A stretch of DNA of 64,000 nucleotides from Daphnia pulex. Its lineage: Eukaryota; Arthropoda; Branchiopoda; Diplostraca; Daphniidae. Shown here one piece after another: positions 1-12,719 of this stretch. The notes beneath the pieces are model-generated. The model was given only the letters and a program-made list of their open reading frames with translations, ran no database searches and was not told where the DNA came from. A program made the position numbers and the translations under genes. Numbering within the stretch: the first letter of the stretch is position 1; every line of letters starts with the position of its first letter. The DNA is taken from the NCBI RefSeq assembly GCF_021134715.1, contig NC_060021.1:9828501-9892500 (forward strand), in the 5' to 3' direction.

Positions 1-10
1 TCTTTAAATT

Positions 11-592
11 TTAAAATTTAACAATAGCAATCACTAACTTCATTGTAACTTGTCCTTGGAAATCTGCAGGTGGAGTCCACAAAAATGTTTCGTTCTTCCT
101 TCTATCTCGGCTTGAATGAGTCACAGCGTTCTGTGCATATTCCAAATTCATAAGAAACGTCGCATAAAATTTAGTATATCTCATTAAGTGACATACCGCT
201 TTTCCGCCTGGGCAGTCCATTGTTTTGCCCTGACTTCCTTCAGCACTGAAACTGCCAATGCCAGTTGTTTCAGTCCCAGATCGAGCCTGGATTATGTAGC
301 CCCTGAAATCGGCATCCCCGGTAGCTTGTAATGTAACTGCAAAAACAACGTTTATAATCAATAACTTCTAGTAATTTGGCCAATTCTTATTATAGTTACC
401 TGTGACGGGTGAGGCAGAATTGGATTCTCCGCTGCTTACTGACAAAGTAAAAGGAACATCCCCAGATTGTGCACCAAAAAGCATGTGAATGGGTGCCATG
501 GATGCACACACGCTACGAGGAGCACCATTGGGAAATGCTGTTACCTGAGCCGCTACCAGAGCGCTCGCAATGACGAGGTAAGTGTTCAACAT
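11..592 (-). CDS. Secreted reeler-domain (putative defence) protein
   Basis: Two exons: 592-400 and 336-11, joined in phase 1 (GT-AG), giving 172 residues. The first about 20 residues are a clear signal peptide (MLNTYLVIASALVAAQ), so the product is secreted. The rest fits a single reeler (Reelin N-terminal) domain: the SVCASMAPIHM start, a glycine-rich GDADFRGYIIQAR strand, paired cysteines (MDCPGGKAVCH), and the late FLWTPPADFQGQVTMKL strand. Insect relatives of this stand-alone layout are annotated as immune-induced defence proteins; that role is family knowledge, not seen here. The ATG at 592 is preferred because the frame upstream of it has no other ATG, and an AG directly before it suggests a spliced 5' leader. 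The frame stops with TAA at 11-13, close to the window edge. A further exon beyond position 1 cannot be excluded, because relatives usually carry a few more residues after this strand. Confidence 0.8.
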
Positions 593-2355
593 TCTAAGTA
601 TATTACAATAAAGTGTTAGCAAGATTCACGCTATTGATCTCTCGAGACTGACTGACACAAAATTGAGCATACCTGTGTTATTACGTGTTAAGCAGACTCG
701 TGGGAGGGATGGAAACACACAAAAGTTGGGTAATGGCTACCGGCCGGTGTTTTTCTGAGTGGTGTTTGATGCCGTGCGAGATCGGGAACTGAGAGCAAAG
801 TTGGAGCTCAGCGGGCTTTTATTCATCACTCGGCGGCTCTGCCATCAAGGTGCTTCCACAACTTATTCGCCCTTTGGGGCATTGATATAATATAACCGGC
901 AATAATGTGTAGAGGAGGGTTGGGAGGCCGGCACCTGTGGGGGGAAAAGGTGAAGGGGACATGGGAAAGGATGAGTGGAAGAGAGAGAAAGAGAAGCGCT
1001 CAATCACCTGAGGTCGTATTCACTATTCTGAGCAAACACGCCGATAACATGTACCAAAAAGAATAAAACGGTAAAACGAGCACAGCACTACCTTGACTAG
1101 TTAAACAACTCCTGGAGCAATGGCCTTAAAATTCTATGGTTGTTCACGCTGAAGGAAATTAAATCGTAGGCTAGAAATCCTTCGCTTGCCTATGCCGTAA
1201 TTTCTCCTAGGTAACGTCGCATGCGTTGATTGTTATATAAATCGATTATTGTATTGGTGATTCATTTCCTTTCGTTAAAACCGGGCGAGAGATTTTTTTA
1301 GGAAAACAATAAAACAAAAACCGGTTGGGATTTTACAAATAAACGACGACTTTAACCTCATTTCCCTTTCACTTGAGACTGGGTTTTTGAATAGATAATT
1401 GCGTCCTCCAGGCCGTAAAGAAGGAGAAAAAAAAAAGTATTTTTGTTTTTCACTAGGGCGGCTTTGTTTATTATTTGTCGATTACCGACAAACAAAGAGA
1501 AATTTGCAGGGTTGAACGCACGCTTAATCTAACGACGAACATTAGCAGCCGATTTAATCAAAGGGAGACAGACAGGTGGAAACGAATTAAATAATATGTG
1601 ACTGCTGCTGTATGATTCTCTCCTCATAGAGTCACTGCAGTGTTTTCCTTGACCTCGATACTCCTATTGCGCGTAGCTTTACAGCTTTTACACGGCTCGG
1701 TGCCCCACCATTAATTCTCCTCTTTTAAGCTCCTGTCATTGAAAAAAGTGGTTTGGCGTATCCGCGCGGAAGTTGAAGTACCAGGAAGAAAGTAATGAAA
1801 CTATTAAATGATATTATGAATACGAAAATGTCCTTGAACATTTGGTTTACCGAATGCGTGTGTCTATTTTTTGGTCAGGCCCATTTACTTGTCGTGACAA
1901 TTCTTTAAAAAAATGAGGTAATGCTCAAGGTTTTCACTGAATTTTGCTATTTTAATATTCCACGTGCTAAAAAACTTTGAATTTACTGGTTTTTCCCCTT
2001 GCAAGAACTGCCGAGATGACCTTGTTTGATTGCTGCATCACATCGGTCATCTCATATTTTTTTCTTCTTCTTTACCCGCTGTCCATATAAAGAAACTATT
2101 TGATGTCCCAAATTCAAAGAAGAAGGTAAAAGACAATAGAAAGTAAAGTCATTCTATCTTTCCAGCAATGCTGCTCGTACATGTTCTTCTAAAAAAAGAA
2201 CTTTCACTTGCAGTCGGATGATTGGTTGTTTGTGATATGTTTTACGCTGGTACGGCCAGACACCATTGAGCTTGGCTCAATTATTCGTAGAAAATAATCT
2301 TGATTGGCATTTGCATTGCGGATAACATGAATGGCACACTTTTTGTATTGAATCT
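593..2355. other. Intergenic, no gene seen
   Basis: Upstream of the reeler gene and downstream of the WDR89 gene. The start probably holds a spliced 5' leader of the reeler gene (AG acceptor just before its ATG). The remainder is unremarkable AT-rich sequence with scattered poly-T. The few open frames have no domain-like composition. Confidence 0.5.
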
Positions 2356-3935
2356 TTACTTTGAGTAAGGCTTTTTGCTCGGAGAAACAGCTTTCTTCGT
2401 AAAGAATTCTGTCTTGAATTTTCTTGAAGTGCCGCTGGTTACGGGCTTATCTTTTCCCGGCATCCACACGTTAATTATTCCGTCCTCGCCACCCGATACA
2501 ACCTGGCCGTTGGCTTGATTGAACACGGCGCTACGAATCATTTGGGAATTTCCGCCTTTTTCGTCATAAAGGATTGCGTATGGCTCAAGTTTTCCATCTC
2601 TCATTTTCAGCATTCTGAGACAACCTCTGCATCACACGTTTGGAAATTAATATTGAACCTAATATGAAATTCAGTGTTCAAGTACCTGTTGGGCGTATTT
2701 GAACCAGCCAATAATAAAGGATCTTTCTCTTCTCCTTGTCGGAAACACCGAACAGCGAAGCATGTTTCTGCATTTTTCCTCTTCAAAAATGGAAAATGTA
2801 GGCCATTTTAACGGAGACCTGAAACATGTAACTTGAGAGTACCTTGAGTGCTTTCGATATTTTTTCCCGTGTAAAGGAATACTTCGGAGATGCTTCATTA
2901 ACATCCCAAATTTGAACACTCTCTGTATTGGTAATAACGGAAATGTTTTCTTGTTTGGTAACTTTGTTGTAATCAAGCCACTGCAGTCTCTCACATGTTG
3001 TTTCTGTGTTCATGCTAAATTTTTAAATAATTAAGATAATTAGCTATAAAGCATATTAACTAATAACTTACCAAAATTGTAAAACATCATCTTCATCTGT
3101 TTCATTTAAATCATAGACATTGATCAGGCAATCTGTTGAACATGAAGCTAGCATTTTTGGTGATGTATGGTGAAATTGGACCTAGGAAAAATAACAAGAC
3201 TTAATAATTTCTTTAAAAAGTAGGTTAAGATGATAGCAGGCTTACATGGGATATATCATCTTCATGGAAATCTGAATAAGTTGATAAAATCTTTGAAGAT
3301 CTTGTATCCCACAAAAACAAGTAGGTGTCATTTTTTACTTTCTCTGTACCCCCACATAACAATGTCCCATCACAGTTTATGTCAAAAGATGAAAAGGGTT
3401 TTATCCTTTGATCAGAATCATCTATTAGCCAATGCTGGAATTAAGTAAAAGTTAAACATTTTATTTTAATGTAGCTAATGTCTACCTTTGAATTCTTGTG
3501 CATGACTTCGGGGGTTTCTTATATCCCAAACTCTAATGGTGCCATCACTAGATGCACTTAAAAGAAAGTTGGGATCAATCGGATTGAAATGAACATCACT
3601 TATATTCTGGTCATGAGCAATGAAAGTGGAAATTTTTTCTAAAGTGTCTGTGGATGTGAGATGAATGGAATTGTTCGACAATGCAGCTGCTAACTGATTT
3701 GATTTCCAATCACAGTCTATATGAAGTATGTAAAGTTTTTCAAGCCCAACAGCTTTGCGAGCTGCACAATAGTATGTTTGTTGGTAAAGACTGTGTAACT
3801 CTTCTTCGTTGCATACATCACCATCTTTTGTGACATCAAGTTCCACAATGTCTTGAACTGTTTAAAAAAAAAAGTCGACATATGAACATTTCAAAATAAT
3901 ATAATTAATTTACCGCTGCCTTTCTTCTCTGACAT
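2356..3935 (-). CDS. WDR89: WD repeat-containing protein 89 homologue
   Basis: Seven exons: 3935-3914, 3857-3486, 3421-3246, 3181-3072, 3014-2843, 2780-2686, 2626-2356. They total 1218 nt, 405 residues, close to the 387 of human WDR89. WD40 blades are visible: SASSDGTIRVWDIR in exon 2, SFDINCDGTLLCGGTEKV then FLWDTRSS in exon 3, HTSPKMLASCSTDCLINVYD in exon 4, NISVITNTESVQIWDV in exon 5, and VVSGGEDGIINVWMPGK near the end. The FDINC..GTEKV run and the C-terminal VSGGEDG..W.PGK block are what identify WDR89 among WD40 proteins. The family is a predicted seven-blade propeller of poorly known function. Exons 3 and 6 start at acceptors chosen because they alone keep the frame (AATAG|ATGATT and GAAG|AGGAAA); both sit just inside a longer AG-rich stretch, so these edges are the least certain. 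Confidence 0.85.
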
Positions 3936-4914
3936 TGTTTATTCGTGATAGTTCCTGTCTAAATGATCAAGTGAATTAACACAATTTGAAGATCTAAACG
4001 TTATTTGAAGTTGGGAAGAGAGCACATGTTTTGACACGAGCCAGATATTTGTTTTATTTACTCGATAGATGTCAGGACAGTTCTGAAATACCCGATAATC
4101 GATTTAAACGGAAAGAAAATAACTAAATAAGTAAATGTGATAAATAAATGTGATAAGCAAAGACTTATTCATTTTACAACATATTTAAACTAAATTAAAA
4201 TCTAATTTCAAAAACTAAATTAAAATTCAATTTCAAAATATGTATTTCACTGAAGATCACACATGCGATTGCATCATCAGCTTCTCGTGCCCTAATACGG
4301 ATATTTAAATTTCGGCATTAACAAGGCCATTTTGGCAATACAAAAGAAACATGGTTAAAGTGTCTAGGGATGGCAACTGGATTTGCATTAAATAATTACA
4401 AATATATATTGTATTAGATGGGTTGGGAATATTCACGAAAAAATTGAATTTGATGTTTAACATTGTACCCAAAATGAAATACCGATAACAAGGATTTTTC
4501 ACGCAATGTTTACTTTCATGTCTTTATCTTTGCGCTTCATCTCAAGTTACTTTTCGATATACACTGTTTAAAACGTGACGTGCCCAGAAAACCTGTATTA
4601 ATAATTCTAATTGAGTAAATAAAAGTTGAAGTTAGAACGATATTTTGCTTGGAAGCATTTTTGATTTTTCATTTCTTTGCTTCGTTCTTTCGATTTGTTG
4701 TTTTTTCGTTGCTATGACCCTGCCCTCTTGCGGCCAAAAGCGCTGCACGTTTAGGTGCGTATGGAGTCAGACTTAGACAGAGAAATAATCATCACTAGGC
4801 CAAGTCTCGCATGTGCTTCAACGTGATAGTTGCAAGGGAGACGTTCTGTGAATTTTCGTTTTTGTTGCGTAATAATCCAATTGTTCGTTATTATTGCTGT
4901 GTTCCATCAAAGAA
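3936..4914. other. Divergent intergenic region between WDR89 and Hsf
   Basis: The two genes point away from each other, so this 1 kb holds both promoters and the Hsf 5' leader. I see AT-rich sequence with several CGATA-type motifs but no convincing TATA-Inr pair. Confidence 0.5.
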
Positions 4915-7430
4915 ATGCACACAGTCGGTGATGCTTCGTCGAGTGTCCCAGCTTTTTTGGGCAAACTTTGGAAATTGGTCGAGGATCCATCGACGAATCA
5001 TCTCATCAGCTGGAACTCGGTAAGGCGTCCATTTGTAATCATACTACTACCGTCATTTTGGCCGCAACAGTGACATGTTTACTTATAACTGACGGCGTTT
5101 CAAAAATCTGTAGTTGACATTGATTTTAATTGTCTCTTGGTTTTGTTTCCATTTCATTTAGAATGGCTTGAGTTTTACAATCAGAGATCAGGCACGATTT
5201 GCCAGAGAACTTCTTCCACTCTATTACAAACACAATAACATGGCCAGTTTTGTTCGTCAATTGAATATGTATGGATTTCACAAAGTTGTGTCAGTTGATT
5301 CTGGAGGACTCAAAGTCGATAAGGATGAGATGGAGTTTGCACACATGTATTTTCTTCAAGGGCAAGAATTTTTGCTTGAGCACATAAAGAGGAAGATACC
5401 CATCAGTAAGCAAGAAGAAACAAAACATCCCAAGCCTGAAGTGCTTTCAAGGGTACATTTTGATCATTGCAGTCTTCTTTGTTTACTTTTGTTGACATGT
5501 GTCTTTGTCTGCAGGTCTTGGCTGATGTCCGCAGTATGAAAGGTAAACAAGAAAATGTGGACTCCCGTTTGAATACCATGAAAAGGGAAAATGAAGCATT
5601 GTGGAGAGAAGTTGCTTCACTTCGTCAAAAACACATGAAACAACAGCAGATAGTCAATAAGCTGATTCAGTTTCTCATTAGTATTGTACAGCCTAATGGG
5701 CGTGCAGGACTGGGACTGAAAAGAAGGTATGCCAAACATTATTGTAAGTTAAATAAAATTACTCTTCATTACCAAGATTTAAATGACGTAGGTATCCATT
5801 GATGCTGGGAGAAGGTATTCGTTCAACAAACTCCTCTACTCCTGCAAAAGGTACAGAGAGAAAAAGAGAGGAGAAACTCAATTATGAGAGTCTGAAAGGT
5901 GGTCATTCCAATTCCTGTTTACGGTTAATTGAAATGTGCATTGTATAAATGATTCTGTAGATTTGGATGAATCCGAGGCTAATGACATCCCTACCATATC
6001 TATTATACCGTCACCAAAAGGACCCATTATTCATGATGTCACTGATATTGACGAAGGTAGTACTGCTGACCTTATTGCAAACTCTAACGATTTGGACACA
6101 GAGCAATTGGAGGAGGTTGCCGAGGTCGAATCCGATGGGAAACCTCTCGAAGTGTTTTTTCCGATGGCGCAAATTTCCGAATTGCCCGTTTCAGTTGATT
6201 CGGTTGAGCAGGCAGATGAGGTGCCAGCCGAAGAGGAGGAAATTCTTGAAGACGAGTAAGTGTGCTTTCCAAATAATGTTGACGGCAATCATAACAATGT
6301 TTGTTTGGTATTTTTAATGTGTAGCTTGAACACCGAACAACCAGATTTCAACACAATGGTCCAGATGGAGGCTGGAACATCCAATGGAGGTTCTGGGATT
6401 CTAGACAGGTCTGCCATGACTAGTCCTTTAAGCCCCGACTTGTTGATGGCAGTGGATCCACGCGAAGTCAATTCGGGCGCTTTGCTCACTTTTGAAGAAA
6501 ATCGAAAGGAGAAAGCCAACGGTCGCGGCAAATCGGTCGTTAAAAACCAAGATAGAACGGTGGTATCCGAAAATCCCAGCGTTTTGGAAAGGTATAACAA
6601 TCGTTTATTGTTGTCATTGGATACATTGAGCTAATACGGAAACCTTGGTATCCGGTTTGCTCCCATCAAGCAGAGAGGAGTTGGACAGCCACTTGGACAC
6701 GATGCAGGTCGACTTGGAACAACTTCGTGAAGTCTTGAGTCTACAGGGAAATCCACTTGATGCCTCTACGTTGCTTGGGGTATGTGATTCACTCGGTCTG
6801 AATTTCGAACCGACGTTAGATTCATGTAATTGGGCGGGTTATCCGGCGACCTGGAATCGGAGGGGAATACCTCCTGACAGTTCGCCGTCACTTACTTCAC
6901 TACTAGAACACCAGATGCTGCCAAAGGTAGCAAGTGCATTCAAAAATACCCTCCCAATCGTTGAACTTTTACCCTCCCTGTGTACCCCCTCCTGCCTTTT
7001 AGTAGGAATATCAATAAGTAGCTCGGGGTTTCAAATCCTGGATTGTCTATCAATATTTAAAATGTTATTTTACTGTTTAGCTTTTTAGTGCGGATGACAG
7101 TCTACCCAGCAACAGCTATTTGTCGATGGACATGGACATGTTTAAAAATCCGTCACAGGGTGCCATTCTTGGTAACAGAACTGACATTTTATAGCTTATG
7201 ATATCATACTGACGTATTTGTGCTGTGTGGCAGGTAATGAAGTGATAGCTTATAACGATGCCTCGTTTTTCGAAATGGTCGAAGACTACGGCGACGGTCA
7301 CTTGGATGATCGAACTGCTCGAGACCTGGCTGATGAGGCCGACGTGAAAGAAACGGCCGACCTGTTTGACCTGCTGGACGATCCTTCCCAAGCGACGGTA
7401 TCCTCAGCTAAGAAGAAGAAGAGAAATTGA
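4915..7430 (+). CDS. Hsf: Heat shock transcription factor
   Basis: Nine exons: 4915-5019, 5162-5452, 5515-5726, 5792-5898, 5961-6255, 6325-6591, 6674-6779, 7081-7171, 7234-7430. Total 1671 nt, 556 residues. Residues about 9-112 are the HSF DNA-binding domain ([16 protein letters not shown], then [13 protein letters not shown], the recognition region). Exon 3 encodes the HR-A/B heptad repeat that drives trimer formation ([18 protein letters not shown], then [13 protein letters not shown]). After an acidic middle, exon 7 encodes HR-C ([18 protein letters not shown]), the repeat that keeps HSF1-type factors monomeric without stress, and LLGLFS follows as in vertebrate HSF1. The C-terminus is acidic, as expected of an activation domain, and ends in a lysine-rich tail. 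HR-C makes this HSF1-type rather than HSF4-type. The start ATG lies 7 codons before the first conserved residues. Nuclear; it binds heat shock elements. Confidence 0.96.
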
Positions 7431-8250
7431 ATCCAGCCATGTATGAAAGGAAGAGAGGAAAACATCAAGTGAGAAAGATAGGCTGCAACCGCTTCGCTTT
7501 ATTTCGGCGTGTCCTATTTCTCCCAATTTGAAAAAAAAAGAAAGAAATACCTCTCTTTTCTTAATGATATATAATTTTATGTGTGTGTTAACGTCATTAA
7601 CAAACCGACCCTTTTTGTTTCCCCATCCCAAGTTTTTGCTTTTCTTTTTTGATTTTCATTTACTTTTGAAGTAGAAAGCCAATTCTGAAAGAGAAATGGA
7701 GATTAGATTAGTAAGGATTACACTAGCCACAACAACCCTCCGACTACCCCCTGTGTTATGTCACGAAGCACATTTGCCAAAATTATTATTATGATAATCA
7801 TTTTTTTTTTATTTAATTTTATTTGAAGAAATCCGTTTGAAAAAGGTAAAAAAAAAAGAAGGAAATCGGAGAATATAATTATTCCCGTTTTCTTTTTCGT
7901 TCGGCGATGGGCTTATCGCGCGCAATTGCAGGGTGTGTGGATGTGTGTGTGTGTATGTTTATTTTGGATTCGTAGGTTTGCTTTTTTTTGTATGACACAC
8001 CTACTTATTTATATATATAAAGTTGTCTGGGCAGCAGGAACAGAGGGAACGTCAGAATTTTTCAAGAAAAAAGAAGCTAATCCGCTTCAATGGAAAAGTA
8101 GTGAGACACTGAAACGAAGGAAAGAAAGAAAACAATTGACGTCGGATCAAAAATTCATTTTTGTCAACCGTTTTTTCTCTCTCCTACTCCCACACATGTG
8201 TTTTGGCTATGTGATTCGACAGTGCGGTATACTACATCAATAAAACTCAA
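7431..8250 (+). other. Hsf 3' untranslated region
   Basis: Non-coding sequence after the Hsf stop, rich in poly-A and poly-T. An AATAAA near 8238 is a plausible polyadenylation signal, which would make the 3' UTR about 0.8 kb. Confidence 0.45.
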
Positions 8251-10288
8251 GAATTAAAAACCCATAATATTTCTTTTTTGTAAGTTAATATCTTTTTTAA
8301 AAAAACATTCAAAAGGTTTTCTAGGGATGATGTCGATCCTGCTGACGTCATCAGCTTCCAATCCAGCAGTTCAGCTCGGTATGTAAAGCACGGAATATGT
8401 AAATATGCTAATTGATCTCGTCTCTCCTTGTAGTCATCATTCACGTTGCGCGCGGACGTTGAAAATAATTTGATTTTCTTGCGAAACTTTCCTACAATCG
8501 CATTTTTCATAACTTGTAATAATTTCACCAGCAAATAGGATCGCTTTGTTTATTTTTCGTTCAATTCCAACCTTAAACGAATTGAATTTTATTTATTTTT
8601 TTGATTTTTGAAAAGGTGTTGTTGAGAATCATGAAAACGAAGCTCTTTGAATTCCCGAGACTTCTTTTTAGAGCCGATCGTAGCCGATGGATGGATGGGG
8701 GGGGGGGGATAAAAGACGGAAATGCTGAATACATTTAGATATATGTGGTATTCTTTAACATGGGGAGAGAGAGAGAGACGAAGAGATATAGTGGGAGGCG
8801 GGAGAACGAAGTGGGGGCGTGCAACGAAAGGAAGGGAGGATTGGTGGAGGATGGGAAACGACTGGATGGGCTTTGACGACCGACTAGCTTACCTTTTTTC
8901 TTTCTCTCTTTTCATCCGCCTTTTCTCTGATATTCCCTACTCCACCCTCCTTCTCCCCCCTCCTCGTTCCAAGTCCATTTCTCACTCACACACACTCTAC
9001 TAGAGTGGTATAAAAGTTCACCACACTATACCCGAGAACAGAATGTTGCTAGACGTAATTTTCACGAACACACAATAGTCGTCTCCGCACACAGGAGGGG
9101 GAGGACGGCGGCGTGTTGGAACATCGTAACGTTTGGCGCACGGAGGCCGGAAGCGATCGAAAATTCTTATAGGTGAGCTGCTGCCGGATCGATGGGGTTG
9201 TGAATTCACGAAACTTTTTCTTTTCTCTTGTGTTCATATTCTACACACACACATAAATAGGAATAGACAGAAAAGATGTGTGTTTTTTTTCTTTCTCCCG
9301 TTCGTTTCTTTAGAAGAGGGGGGGGGGGATACTGTACTCCTCCCATCTCTCTTCTCCCTTGTAACGTGTTTCGTGTATAGAGAAAGAGGGTGGGGGAGTG
9401 AATAGGAAGAGGAAAAAAAAAGACTCCCTTCCTCTCTCCCTATATAACTACACACTCAGAAAGCTCTCTCTGCTGCTTTCATATATTTCGGTTGCGCCTT
9501 GTACACACCCCTTTTTCTCCTCTCTTTCTGGCCTCCTTCCACCACCCGTCCATCCATCTATCCACCCACTCCACCGCTCACGCTATACACCCTCTTCTTT
9601 TTGTGCTGCCTCCCACCCGAAAAAAGCCGGGACCCGACAACGACCACACGAACCAGGCGGCTTCAGTTCATCAGTTCGTTCAGCAGAGTTGGTCGTTGCA
9701 GCTTTGGGTTTCAGTCGGACGTTTTTATTTTTGAATTCTTTTTTACCCTCGTTCACACACTGTAGACATTGGTGAGAGAGATCCTCACTCTTGTGGTCTG
9801 AAAGACGAATAGAAACAATAGGCCGGATTAACTTAACTATATTTCAAGTGAACTAAACGAAATGTGCTGATCCTGAAATGTCTGTTTATCTATTCTCGTG
9901 AAACCCGAAAAATTGGATTAAATGAAGAGAAAATCGGTAAAAGAAAATGTTGATCAAAATTCCAATGACCGGCAGAGTGCTCCACTGACGACGGTCTGGC
10001 AGCATGGCAATCTTCTTTTGAAAAAAGAGGCTAGAAAAGTCAAGAGACTACGAAATCGGGGTAGTGTGAGATGGTTCGATTGCAGCCTCACCACACATTC
10101 TACCACCTGTTGTTGAGTGACGATCATCGGCGACGATGCAGATGAAGGATTTCCTATTGTTAACAACAACCGAGAAGAACAGCTGATATGTGAGTGTTGT
10201 GTCGTATTTGTGTGTACGTGTTACTTTCTATAGCGGTGCTCTGTTCAATATCGACCGCAAAAACCCACGTTACGTGTAAACAGTGACC
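8251..10288 (+). other. 5' region and leader of the charlatan-like gene
   Basis: Low-complexity C/T-rich and GA-rich sequence with CA repeats. A TATA-like TATAAAAG lies at about 9009, a TATATAA at about 9439, and two TCAGTT initiator-like sites at 9663-9676, so the promoter probably lies between 9.0 and 9.7 kb. Several short open frames here have low-complexity translations and look non-coding. Confidence 0.35.
9663..9676 (+). promoter_or_regulatory. Candidate initiator pair (TCAGTT twice)
   Basis: Two overlapping arthropod initiator matches (TCAGTT) lie 9 bp apart. A GGTCGT sequence about 27 bp downstream is one base out of register for a downstream promoter element relative to the first site. 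They lie upstream of the putative first coding exon at 10289. Confidence 0.25.
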
Positions 10289-10342
10289 ATGACGGAATCG
10301 ACTCAAGTGGTGGTTTCTAAAGAACGAAGGAGGATGTTGGAG
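10289..10342 (+). CDS. Candidate first coding exon of the charlatan-like gene
   Basis: An ATG in a fair start context (gaccATGac) opens 18 codons (MTESTQVVVSKERRRMLE) ending exactly at a donor, GAG|GTAAAA, in phase 0. The next strong exon, at 12720, also begins in phase 0 directly after an acceptor whose TAG is an in-frame stop. Joining them would add 18 basic residues to the N-terminus, with a 2.4 kb intron. The alternative is that this exon is leader and translation starts at the ATG at 12720. Confidence 0.4.
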
Positions 10343-12719
10343 GTAAAAATAAGAATTTACTTTGTGTTGAATTATTGTTTCGGCCTATAAATTGTCGGCG
10401 CACGTGTTTTGTAAGAAAATGAGTGAACTATGGAACGTGGTATTCAGTTGGCACGTTTTGAATGGCGGATGTTTTATTTTGCCAATTCCCAGAAAATGGC
10501 AATCTTTTTATTTTGAAAAATGTGTGTTTTGTTTTGTTGCACTTGTTGGAAAATCGGCTGCTGATTATCATCGCGCCATCTGTGAATGTAATTTACGACT
10601 TTTTGATGTTGTTCTTTCAAGGGCGCCATTTTTCTAATTAATTATAATCGGAATTAAACGACATGATTGAATTGAATTTGGTAGATGACAATTACCAAGG
10701 ACAATTCACATAATGATAAAATAGTAGTCGGGTTTAAACTATTCATTCGTTGAACGCGTGTGGGGTTGGGTGGAATTGTATAGTTCGCAGTGGGCTGTGT
10801 GATGGCGCTAGTGGGTGGGCGAGTTGGGAGAACGAATAAGAAGAAGGAGGCTTCGACTCTCCCTTTTTTTGTTATCCATTGGGAGTTTCCGGGGTTTCGA
10901 AAAAATAAAAGAGGAACGGGAGGGTGGTGGTGGTGGGAGCCGAGTTAGTTCGAGTTGGAGAGAGGGGGGAAGGAGGAGGAAAAAAAGCCACCCGTTCTTC
11001 CCGCCACCAAATTGGTGCTGTGTGTGTGTTTTTTCGATCCCGCGTTTTATTTTTTTTTTCCACCGATTCCACCCAACTCTTTTTCTTGTTTTGTTTTGAA
11101 ATTTTTCACGAAATTCCTCGACAACCTATTAACCATCACGGCGTGTGTCCAACCAACAATTCCAATTCAGTGTTGAATGCTGAAATTGTCAACTGCGTCA
11201 CAACGTCGAAGCATATTCAATGTACAGACCCGAGGTAAGGAAAATAAGAAGAAAACAGATTCTTTCCGTCTCGTGTGTTTCTCTGCTAATTTGTCACCAA
11301 CACACAATCACACGAGACACGAATTGTTCACGCGGTATTTGTTTACTGATCGTGATGATCATCTGCTAGTTATGGAAGTGCTGTAGATGGTGTGTGTGTG
11401 TTGTGTGTGTGTACAATTTGGTCATTCCCACTTCTCATTCTTGCTCGAATGTCGAGAAGGGAAAGAAGCCCTTTCAATGGCGTCCCCCCAGCCGTACACA
11501 CCCCACACGTATACACATGATGGAGGTATACCCACAGCCACGACTATTTTCTCATGGCGGCTAGGTTGGGGCTGCTGATGGCAAATGTTTGTTGTTTGTG
11601 TTTCGATCGCATTTTAATGACGCCAAAACCAGTTTAATCGATTATTCCTTGACCTAAAAATCGAATTTTCCACCAGATCATGTTTAATCTAATCGCAGTT
11701 AAACTTTGTGTAACTAATCCACCTGTTGTCGAGCGAATTACTTTGTTTGTGGGGGGGGGGGGGCTCTCAGCGGATATTGCAAATTAATTCGAGTTGGTAG
11801 AGAAATCAGTAAGATTGGATGCAGTGAATCAGCGTGCGTTTCGTAATGAAATGATGAAATTGATTAGATCCGACGATGTAAATTTGGATCTCTGTCGAGT
11901 GTAGGACGTTCTCTCGGCCGCCATTTCTGCTAGATCGGCCACTGTATAGTTGTGGAGAAGTGGGAGGGCTTCAATATCTTTTCCCTTCTCTTTCTGTGCT
12001 GTGTGTGTGTGTGTGTTGGTCGGCCATTTCTGAGAGTGGAGCTGGTGCCCGTACACAGACAGACAGACCCCCTCTCTTCTCCGGGCGTTGGGAGAAGGCG
12101 AGAGAGAGAAGACAAGAGTCTTTTCTCCCCCTCACTCTCTCCCCCTCTTCTCTCTCTTATATTCTCCCTCCTCCACCCAGCAGCGTCTCTGTGTGTTGTG
12201 TGTGTGGTTCGGAGGAGGATTTCGGCCGACGACCAACACGTTCACGAAAGTTGGTGGGGTGGTTATAGGGGAGAGACAACTCCCTCTTGTGTCCAAGTGA
12301 GAAGAAGAAAATAAAACGCAAGAAGTTTGAGTGGTTTTTCCATCTTATTGTGTACCACCCACGTCCACAGTGGGGGTGGGTGAAACACCCGTGCCAAAGA
12401 TTTTGTCTTTTTTATCGTGAACAAAATTTCGTGTTATCCCCGATTGCGTCATTTTGTTTGATATGGAGACGGAATTATTGGGCTGAATTTTTCATTTTGG
12501 TGCCGTGACCTTATGGCCTCCCGCTGCCGGCCGGAGGGTGGAGACTTTTTAACATGTTGTGTTTAGTGTGTGCGCTTCATTGATTATGGCGGATGTGGAA
12601 CGTTTTTAGCGTCTGCGCACACTTGACCCGATTTTGTGTTTTGTTATGTGACAGTCCGGTTGGTCATCATCATCAATCGGGACAACCCAAAAATAGTTGA
12701 CGTGTGTTTTCATTCGTAG
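10343..12719 (+). other. Probable large first intron of the charlatan-like gene
   Basis: Contains GT repeats (11390-11412, 12001-12018), a G run near 11752, and C/T-rich stretches. A possible alternative leader exon ends at about 11235 with a good donor (CCCGAG|GTAAGG). No coding sequence is recognised; the open frames on both strands are simple-sequence artefacts. Confidence 0.4.

Noticed and set aside
8697-8710. G run and other homopolymer or CA/GT repeats as special elements
   Set aside because: Such simple tracts are scattered through the whole window and carry no specific signal.
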